A DNA stretch of 64,000 nt from Pelagophyceae sp. CCMP2097 (taxonomy: Eukaryota; Sar; Pelagophyceae), in the NCBI GenBank assembly GCA_026770575.1, contig MU657269.1, forward strand, positions 104,354 to 168,353, written 5' to 3'. Positions within the stretch are counted from its first letter, which is position 1; each line of letters opens with the position of its first letter. Both the position numbers and the translations under genes were made by a program. Positions 29,269-38,679 of this stretch are shown here, in pieces. Under the pieces are notes generated by a model. The model saw nothing but the letters and a program-made list of their open reading frames with translations. It had not been told where the DNA came from and ran no database searches.

Positions 29269-32200
29269 TCTTTCGACGCCTTGGGCAGGCGAGTTGCACG
29301 CGGACCTGTTTTCGTCGAGACGGTTCGACACGGTGACGGACCAGCTGACGGTGGTCTTGTCGACGTGCGTCGTCGTCGGGGAACGTTATCGAAGCATTCC
29401 CATGCTTCCACCTTGCCAAAGAAGAGGTTGCACCTTTCCAAAAAATAGGTTCCGCGGCGGTCGCGTGCCCATCTCTTCGCTAGTAGACCACTACCTCAAC
29501 TCGACGTTCGTCTCGCGCGTCGTCGTCATCTGGCACGACCCGAAAACGCCGCCCCCGGAGCGGCCGCCGCCGAAGCGTGTTTCGAAGAATGGCAAGCTGG
29601 TGCGTTTTTAGCAGCGTCCGTCGGTTCAGCGTCCGTCGGGCTCTGCGACGTATGCACGACGCGCCTATTCCGCTTCTGGTGTGCGTCGGGGGACAGTCAG
29701 CAGGCCGCGGAGTTTTGACACAGGGTTCTTGACACGGGGACCTCGCCACAGGGTCCTTTTTACAGGGTTCTTGTCACGGGGACCTCGTCACAGGGTTCTT
29801 GTCTCAGGGACCTTGTCGCCGGGTTCTTGGCGCACGGTTCTTGTCTCAAGGACCTTGTCTCAGGGACCTTGTCTCGGGGTTCTTTTTACAGGGTTCTGTT
29901 TTACAGGGTTCTTGTCACGGGGACCTCGTCGTGGGGACCTTGTCACGGGGACTTTGTCAAAGGGACCTTGTCACAGGGACCTTGTCCCAGGGACCTTGTC
30001 TCGCGAGGGACCTTGTCACAACATCTTATCACACGGGTTTGTGTCACGGGGACGTTGCCACGGGGGGGACGTTGCCACGGGACCACTGGACCTTATCAGG
30101 GGGGCTTTGCCGGGACCTTGTCACAAGGTCCTTGTCACAAAGGCCTTGTCGCAGGGGTCCTTGCACATGAGACCTTGGCACGGGGATCTCGTCACGGGAC
30201 GTTGCCACGGGGGCCTTGTCACGGGGCCCTTGTCAGGGGAATTTGTCACCGGGACCTCGTCAGGGGAACTTTGTCAGGGGGCCCTGGTTACTCTTTTTTT
30301 TCTCTGAAAAGGGCTTTTTCTGAAAAGGGCTTTTTCTGAAAAGTTGGTTTTCTTCTGAAAAGGCTTTTTCTGAAGATTTTTCCGAAGATGGCAGGGGGTT
30401 CCGGAGGCGCCCAGGACGGCATCCGGCGACCCGTCACCGGCGCCACGGTGCGTGGGGTGCCGGTCGTTGGGATGGGGACTTTGAGCCGCCACGTGAGACA
30501 TGAGATGATGGGATGCACCCCATGTATGGGCTCACGGCATGCCGTATGGGCTCATGGGTGCAAGAGGGCCCGATCAATACTCTCCTTTCCCGGGTCGTTG
30601 AAAAGCCCAGAGGGACGGGCCCTTGCAAAGGCCTCTTGCAAGGCCTCTTCGCGATGACTTGCAAAGGCCTCTTTGAAGGGCCTCTGTCAAGGGCCCTTGC
30701 AAGCCCCCACGGTTCCTTGCAATCTCCAGACGGGCCCCTACAAGGCCTCTTTGGCGGCCACTTGCAAGGCCGAATGCGCGGTCACTTGCAAGGCCTCTTT
30801 GACGGGCCCTATCAATCTACCTCGCACGGTTCCTTGCAAGGGCCCTTACAGGATCCTTCAAGGCTCCTCGCACGGGCCCTGCCTAGTCTCTCACAAGGGC
30901 CCTCTGGACGGTCCCTCTGGAAGGCCCCTCTGGGCGCCCCCTCTGGACGGCCCCTCTGAACCCCTCTAGACAGTCCCTATGGACGGTCTCTCTGGATGGT
31001 CCCTTTGGACAGTCCATCCAGAAGGCCCCTCTGAACGGTTCCTCTGGACGGGCCCTCTGGACGGCTCCTCTGAACGGGCTCTCTGGACTGTGTCTCTAAC
31101 GGTCTCTCTGGACGGTCCCTCTGGACGGCCCTCTGGACGGTCCCTCTGGACGATTCCTCTCGAAGGTCCCTCTACGGGTCTCTTTTCGACGGTTCCTCGG
31201 ACCGGTCTCTCTCGAGGGCCCTCTCCCAAACCCCTTTGCGGTCCTTCTGTAAGGTCGCTCTGTAAGGTCGCTCTGGACGGGCCGCAAAGGCGGCCGCGTC
31301 GGACCTTGCCGAGGGAGCTGAGCCGCCGCGCGGGACGTTGGATGATGGGATGCATCCCATATGGGCTCATGCCGTCTGAGATGCCTTGTCTCAGCGACCT
31401 TGTCTCACAGGGATCTCAGTGACTTTGTCTCACAAGGACGTTGTCGCGTTTTTTTTGTCACAAGGGCACGGCAGCGTCGTCACAGGGACCTTGTCACAGG
31501 AACCTTGTCACGGGACGTTGCCACAGCGTTCTTGTCACGGAGCAGTGTCACGGTCCTAGTCGCGGGTCCTTGTCGCGGGTCCTTGTCGCAGGGACCTTGT
31601 CACGGGGTTCTTGTCACAGGGACTTTTGCCATCGGAACTTCCTCACGGGGACTTTGCCATAGGGGCGTTCGCACTCGTAGACGCAGAGCGACAGAGAGGT
31701 CCTTTGAGCGACGAAGAGGCCGGGACGCATCGTGGGACGCTCTCTATCGCAGGGGCTCGCCGCCACGCCGGGGGGCGCCGTTCCGCCTTGCCCGGCACAA
31801 GGTCCTCGAGCGGCGCCGCCCGTATAGTCGTTCGGGCCTCGAAAGGCGCTTCTATAGAAAGCCTATAGAAACCTATGGAAAACGTATAGAAAGCCTATAG
31901 AAACCTATGGGAAACGTATAGAAAACCTATGGAAACCCTACAGAAAATAGGTGACGACGCTTTGGATGCGCAGGGACTCGCCGAACAACCGTTTTTTGCC
32001 GTTTGACGTCGGCACGAGACACGTGCTCGTCTGCGACGACGACATTTTGGCGAGTTTGGCGATGGAAACGTGGAAACCCCGAAGCGTCGCGGATGGGCGC
32101 GCTGGCCTCTGGTGACGGCGCCGGAGCCGCGGGGGGTCGAGGCTCTCTCGAGGCATCGGGGGATTTCCTAGAGGTTTGCGGCGGGGGCGTTTGCGTTCGA

Positions 32201-33831
32201 GGGTCTTGAATTAGGTCTCTTTGGACGACCTGGCTTTCGCCTTTACGGTTGCGAACGAGAACCCGACCAAGCTCGTCTCGCCGTTCGTGCGCGCCCACGA
32301 AATGATGAACTCGAAGTGCGTAGAGGCGCATGATTTCGACCGATGGTTCGGAAGATGGTTCAAAAGATGGTTCAAAAGATGGTTCGACCGATTGTTCGAC
32401 CGATGGTTCGACCGATGGTTCGACCCCGAGTCGATTCAGCACCGCATACGCTTCGTGCTTAGGTCGGTCCAGGGCGGTGCGTTTTCAGAGGCGCGCGCGT
32501 TGGAGGGGTACTTTGAAAGAGACGCGTCCTTTACGATCAGCGGTTCCCTTTTTGGAAAGCGCCGTTTTTCTTTTTGGAAAGCCCTTTTTTTGGAATGGAA
32601 ATCCGCCAATCGTTATACGGCGTCGACGCACTCGTAGGCGCGCGGCGGTACTCGTTGGCGCTGACGAAGTTTATGCTCGCGCCGTCTTGGCTGTTGTTCG
32701 TGTACGGTTGCGTGTTGGACCCGTCCGTACACGCTTATGTGGACGCCGTCCGAAACTGCGACGACGTCGCCTTCAACCTCGCTCAAAGCCGCGTCGAAGA
32801 ACCCGAAAGAGTGGCCTTTTCGGCACGGACCCTGACAAAGGTCCGATCAATACGGGCCGGAGATGGAACCTTCGACGAACCTTCGACGGTCCGTTCCGCC
32901 CCGAAAACGGTCCGATGCGGCTCCTCGACGGCCCCTTTGAGAGCCCAGACGGTTCGGCGGGGGCCGGAGACGGCCCGAGATGGCACTTGGACGGACCGGA
33001 GACAGGCCCTTTCACGGACCCGTGGTCCGACGCGAGGGTCCTTGGAATGTCCATTGCGGCCGATGTGGTCCTTCGACGGTCCATGCGGCCCTCGTCGGTC
33101 CTTGGACGGACCCGAGGCGGTCCGGTGCGACCCCTCGTCAAAGGTCCTTTTACTGACCCCTCGAGCGATGGAGAGTACACAGTTGCAGAGGCGGCCGCGT
33201 TGGCGCGCCGGGGGAGCCGGTCGAGGCGCGCGCCGAGGCATGCTTTCGACGAGTGCCGTCGATAACGTTTCATGGAGTGCCGTCGAACATTTCAACGAAT
33301 GCCGTCGAACATTTCAACGAATGCCGTCGAACACGGGACGACGAATGCCGAGACCGACTTTCCAAGACCGCCCACCCTAGGTCGCCGCCGCCACGGGTGC
33401 GCCTTCGCCCGCGTCTCCGCGGGCGCGGCCTCTTCGGACCTTTGTTTCGACAGTCATGAGTCTCAAACTCTTTTGGATCATAAAAGGACAGGCTCCGGCG
33501 CCCCGTTGATGGTCGACGTGGCAGTCCAGGACTTGGGCGAGAGCAAGGCCGGAGGCGGCCTCTCCAAGAAGAGGAACCACATCTACGACCGCTTCCGCTG
33601 TAAGTGGCGGGGGGGCATTTGTGAAAAGGCCTTGTGGAAAAGGCCTTATGAAAAGGCCTTGTGAAAAGGCCTTGTGAAAAGGCCTTGTGAAAAGGCCTTG
33701 TGAAAAGGCCTTTGACCGACGCCTTTGATGTAGGCTCGTCGGATCTCGAGCGCCTCCTCCGCAACGACGGCCGCTTCGACCGTACCGCCCCGTCGCCTCT
33801 GAAAGCGGCCTCGACGGCCGCATCGAGATTC
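29269..33831 (+). CDS. GT64 exostosin-type glycosyltransferase domain, multi-exon
   Basis: Exons: 29269-29364 (FDTVTDQLTVVLST), 29449-29599 (LNSTFVSRVVVIWHDPKTPP), 31951-32085 (RDSPNNRFLPF, then HVLVCDDDIL), 32215-32315 (FTVANENPTKLVSPFVRAH), a probable 14-nt microexon 32463-32476, 32638 to about 32790 (YSLALTKFMLAP, then VRNCDDVAFNLAQSR), about 33465-33599 (TGSGAPLMVDV, then GGLSKKRNHIYDRFRC) and 33734-33831. These match the EXT C-terminal domain: N-NRF-P, DDD metal site, YS-xLT, NC-EDIA-N and the G-S-x-H-R-C end. Phases agree except at the 32790/33465 junction, where the exact ends are unresolved. Family knowledge: transfers GlcNAc-type sugars in the Golgi/ER. No GT47 partner domain is present; the upstream neighbour is GT8. 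The intron 29600-31950 is 2.35 kb and repeat-filled. Confidence 0.8.
29690..31670. repeat. Degenerate short-period tracts filling a GT64 intron
   Basis: Three consecutive tracts: 29710-30290 of GGGACCTTGTCACAGGG variants, 30590-31300 of GGCCCTCTGGACGGTCC variants, and 31380-31670 again of GACCTTGTCACAGG. The middle tract is bracketed by direct repeats of about 60 bp (30481-30545 and 31317-31377) containing GATGATGGGATGCA and ATGGGCTCA. Pyrimidine-rich TTTTCTGAAAAG units lie at 30300-30380. Confidence 0.8.
31850..31950 (+). repeat. CTATAG-rich tandem motif directly before a 3' splice site
   Basis: Alternating AGAAAGCCTATAGAAACC and AAAACGTATAGAAAGCC units end in CTACAGAAAATAG, the acceptor of the 31951 exon. 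Related tandems occur at 18680-18741 and 56621-56660. Confidence 0.7.
32338..32425. repeat. GATGGTTC tandem repeat inside an intron
   Basis: About seven copies of an approximately 12-bp unit such as CGACCGATGGTT and AAAAGATGGTTC. It lies in the intron after the 32215-32315 exon. Confidence 0.7.
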
Positions 33832-33916
33832 GTGAGTCGGGGGTGGCTGCCTCTCTCATTTTTCTACGGCCCGCTTCGGAGGCCCGCTTCGGAGGCCCGC
33901 TTGATGCGAAACATAG

Positions 33917-35420
33917 ATCTCCGCGCGCGTCGAGTTCAAAAACCTCCAAGACGCCCTCGAGGAGATGGCGACGCAGCCAGAGTGCGTTTCAGCGGGGCGG
34001 AGGAAGACTTTGCTTTTGGCCAAAAGAGTTTGCGTGGTCTCGAGATGCGGCGATGCGGCGACTCTCGAGATGCGGCGATTCGGCGACTTAGGACGTCTTT
34101 GACGGACGCGCCGCGCGTGGTGCTGCAGCGCGATTCGACCGTTGGCGTGGACGTGATAAACGACGCGACGGTGGACGCGCGGAAACCGGCGGTGCGTGCT
34201 TGGCCACGAGACGTTTTGATGAAATTGCCCCCCAGGGCGCCGAGGCGCGCGCGCTGGCCGAGGGCGACCGACTGAGGTGCGCGCCTTTCGAAAGGTTTCG
34301 AAAGGGGCCTTTCGAAAGGTTTCGAAAGGGGGCCTCGAAGAAGTCTCCGAGGGGCCTGTCGCGAGATCGTCTCATAGCCTGCGCGGCGCATCCGCGCCGG
34401 ATCCGCGCGCGCTGGTGAAGAAGAAGGTGGTGCACTTCAACAATAATTATGTGGAAGTGCACCTGCCACGGAAGAAGACGCTCGACAAGAGAGACGTGAG
34501 TCGAAGGCCCCCGGGAAGCGCAGGGCGCGGTTGGGCCGACAAGGTCTTTCGGACGAGTCGGACGAGACGGACAAAGACCCTCCGCTTTTCAGGTGCTCCT
34601 GGCTCCGGCGGCTTCCGGGTGGCCGTCGGAGAGTGACGACCCGCCGGCTTTCAGCGAGCGGCGGACGTACGGGATGATCGGTGCTCTGAAGGGCCTCGAC
34701 GTCATACGCAACGAGGCATTCGTCCTTTTAAAGATCCGAAAAAGAGACTTAAAACGTCTCGACAGCCTCGACGAGCGGTGCGCCTCGACGAAGCCGAGGC
34801 CTTGGACCCAGATTTGACCCCAGGCGGGTCGTCGCCCCGATGGCCTTGCGCAGGCGAGGCGTCGTTTTAATGGACCTGGCGCTGTCCTCCGCAACCCAAT
34901 CTGGCGCAACCAGCCCGCTCTTCGACGTCGACGGTTTGGGGGCGCCCGTGGGCGATTCTACGAGCGGCGAGGGCCTCGCGGCCGTCAAAGCACCGCGTCG
35001 GGAAAGACACTGAGGCACCGGGGACGACGCTCGACGGGGGCTTTGGACTGCCATCTGGGGTTCTTTGTATGTTCCTAGAGTGTTTCGTAGGCGAAATGCC
35101 CCCTCGCAGTCTTCTACTGTCCAAAGATCCCAGAGGATTGGACGGACATGAGCTGGGCAACGCTGATGCAGCTCGAGTTGGACCGCGGCTCCGGCGGGTT
35201 CTTCTATCCGTTGACGAACATGAACTCGCGAGAAAGCCGCGTCGGAACCCACCTTCAAACCAACAAACCCGTCTCCGCCCCGCCCCTCCGCCACGCCCCA
35301 CTAGGCTCGTCATGCTGGACATTTCTGCGCTGGACCAGGCGTACTCGCGCGCGCGAGGGACTCGGCAGACTCCGTCGAATTTGACGCTGGCTTTATTTGT
35401 AGCGGACACCACCGCCCAGT
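33917..35420 (+). CDS. Unassigned multi-exon coding region downstream of GT64
   Basis: Well-composed exons: 33917-33981 (ISARVEFKNLQDALEEMATQ, donor GTGCGT), 34092-34191 (APRVVLQRDSTVGVDVINDA, donor GTGCGT), an exon ending at 34495 (KKKVVHFNNNYVEVHLPRKK, donor GTGAGT), 34593 to about 34785 (YGMIGALKGLDVIRNEAF, then LLKIRKRDLKRLDSL) and one from 35091 (VFYCPKIPEDWTDMSWATLM, then RGSGGFFYPLTNMNSRE). The first two are phase-compatible with each other and with the preceding GT64 exon 33734-33831, whose GTGAGT donor at 33832 is phase 0. It may therefore be the C-terminal continuation of the glycosyltransferase or a separate gene. No family is recognised. Runs of CCTTGTGAAAAGG (33620-33710) lie in an intervening intron. 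Confidence 0.45.
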
Positions 35421-35591
35421 GTCACTTTTCCTCCACAAAAGGTCCCGCGAGACCCCAATTCGAACTCGTCAAGTTCCGGAAACCCGTGACCTGACCCCGC
35501 GACGTAAATGTAGACCCGATTCTGGATCGACGAACGAGGCTCGGGCAGAGGCGGTAAGGCCCGGCGGACTAAGGCTCCGTTTCTCTGGGTG

Positions 35592-35607
35592 GTGTTGTGA
35601 AACACCG
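35592..35607 (-). terminator. Histone 3' stem-loop of H4
   Basis: On the minus strand GGTGTT-TCAC-AACACC is a perfect six-base-pair stem with a four-base loop, followed immediately by ACCCA. Size, loop and the ACCCA tail match the stem-loop of replication-dependent histone mRNAs, which are cleaved just downstream instead of being polyadenylated. It lies about 60 nt after the H4 stop. Confidence 0.8.
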
Positions 35608-35667
35608 GTTGTGTGGTGGTCGAGCGACCCTCGGGAAGAGGAGCCGCCCGTGCGGCGCAGCCTCCGC

Positions 35668-36759
<1,092 letters not shown>

Positions 36760-36820
36760 ATGCGCCTTTGGGGCCAGAGGCGATTCGCCGACGACCCGAC
36801 TGCACACAAACCAACCAACC

Positions 36821-36841
36821 GGTGTTTCTTAACACCACCCA
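36821..36841 (+). terminator. Histone 3' stem-loop of H3
   Basis: GGTGTT-TCTT-AACACC followed by ACCCA. The stem is identical to that after H4 and only the loop differs. It fits the histone mRNA processing signal. Confidence 0.8.
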
Positions 36842-36849
36842 AAAGACAC

Positions 36850-37440
36850 GGAAACAAAGAAGGACGCATACGACGGGCTCACAAGCGTTTCGTTCGTGAT
36901 GGTAACGGCCCTTGTCGTCTCGCAAGCACGCACGCAAAGCCCCCTTCTTTCACTGCCATCCTTGATTTGGGACGTCACGTGAAAGGGCACTCATCGTACG
37001 CGCCAGTTACTGTGACATTCAAGTGTTCGATGGAGAATGGAGTCTTGCACTCGCAAAGAGATCATCTCACTTCCCACAAACATCAAACCCGTGGCATCTC
37101 TCTTCTCCCTTTCGAGTAAAATCTCCCCCGCGAGTCGAGGGCCCGGCGTACATGTAGAATGCCTCGCAGTCCGATTTGGAACGAATGGCGCCACCAACCT
37201 CTTCGACACCGCGTCAAAAGTCACCCCGCGATCCTTTCCGATGGATCAAGCTCTGTGAGTCGAAGAGCATCTGTCTCTTGGAAAGAACGCGCCGTCTCCG
37301 AACTGTAACAGTGGCTCTTCTGTCCCGGCATCCTCAAATGAAATGAAAAGATTTGATTGAAGTGTCGCAAGGTAAAATACTGCAGACTTGCCACTAAAAT
37401 ACCCAAACGCAAGGGACAAAGGCCCCCATCCGGGGATCTG
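36850..37440. other. No gene recognised
   Basis: Lower-GC intergenic DNA downstream of H3; open frames are short and lack motifs. Confidence 0.45.
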
Positions 37441-37770
37441 CAGTACCTCCGGTGCGCCATGCCAATAGATTTTGTGGGATAGCCGCCGAAACCAACGCGA
37501 ACGCACCTAGACGAGTCTTGGGTTTCCAGTGTTGGGTCCGAGTGTCGAGGGTCCGGGTCCAGTGGGTCAAACGGATTGCACACTGAGTCGACGACGGGCC
37601 TCTCAACGTGTCGGTGGATCACAAAAGACGCACCTTTCTTGTGTTTCAAAGGCCGATTCCGCCGTCACCGCGACGATAAGTGTTCGAATCCAAAAGTTTC
37701 TGCTTTGCGATCCTTGTGGCTTCGAAGCCGGCATCCTTAAATCCATGAGGACCAAGTCGAGGAGACGGCA
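37440..37770 (-). pseudogene. Receiver-domain fragment duplicated from the neighbouring kinase gene
   Basis: The minus strand carries DLVLMDLRMP, then IVAVTAESAFETQER, a GTGCGT donor, and after an intron CVRVGFGGYPTKSIGMAHR. This corresponds to the last two exons of the kinase at 38680-41551 (IVAVTAESGFETQER and CVRVGFDDFATKPI). About 11 bases are missing after DLRMP, which breaks the frame through the MDGFEATRI region. Only the 3' end is present, so it is a truncated, non-functional duplicate about 1.4 kb from its source. Confidence 0.75.
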
Positions 37771-38400
37771 GCCGAGCGACCGCCCAAGAGACCGTCCGAG
37801 AATTCCTACACGGGACTGCCGCAAAGGGACCGACGAGGGTCCGTCCACGGGATCGGTCGAAAGGACCGTCAAAGGGACCGTCCACGGAACCGTCGCAGAG
37901 GGACTGTCCAAGGGACCGCCCAAGGAACATCCCTAAGGAAGTGTCCAAAGGGCCACCCGAGGGATGAGGGACCGTTCGAGAGACCATCCAAGCGACCGTC
38001 CGAGGGACCGTCCACGGGACCGTCGCAGAGGACCCGTCGAGGGCCCGTCGAGAGATAGCTCAAGGGACTGCCCAAGCGACCATCCGATGAAGCGTCCGAG
38101 CCTCTCAAGGGGCCGTCCCAAGGCGCCGTTTCGAATGACCATTGAAAGGGCCTTCTCGAGGGGTCGTCTCGAGGGGCCGTTTCGAATGGCCGTCTCCAGG
38201 GGTCATTTCGAGGCGCCGTTTCGAATGACCGTCGAAAGGGCCGTCTCGAGGGGCCGGGGCCCGGGGAGAGCCTTCCCGAGGCGCCATTTCGAGGTGCCGT
38301 CTTCAGGAGCCGTCTCAAGGCGCCGTTTCGAATGGCCGTCGAAAGGGGCCGTCTCGAGGGATCGTCTCCAGGGGCCGTCTCGAGGAGCCGTGTCGATGAG
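37740..38400. repeat. Degenerate GGGACCGTC / GGGCCGTCTCGAG tract
   Basis: About 660 bp of irregular units (GAGGGACCGTCC, then GAGGGGCCGTTTCGAATG). It is the same general repeat type as in the introns of other genes here, but lies between the receiver fragment and the kinase gene. Confidence 0.75.
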
Positions 38401-38679
38401 CCAAAGATAGGAGCAGCGACGGGTTCGGGTTTGCCCTTCAACCCGCGGGTCGGGTCTGCCGAGTTTGCGCGTTTTGGCCGACTCGTCGACCCGCGGGTCT
38501 GATCGTGGCCCGAACCCGAACCCGACCTGAGATTTAGACACTTGACAAACCCGCGACCCGAGGGTGCGGCACAAATTGAGCAACCCGACCCGACCCAAAT
38601 ACACCGTCCCTGCTCCCGGAGGACCGTCTCAGGGACCGTTTCGAAGACAGTCGAGTGGTCGGGACCGTTGTAGAAATGA

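Noticed and set aside
29690..30339. 208-codon and 170-codon frames
   Set aside because: They translate the GGGACCTTGTCAC repeats in the GT64 intron.
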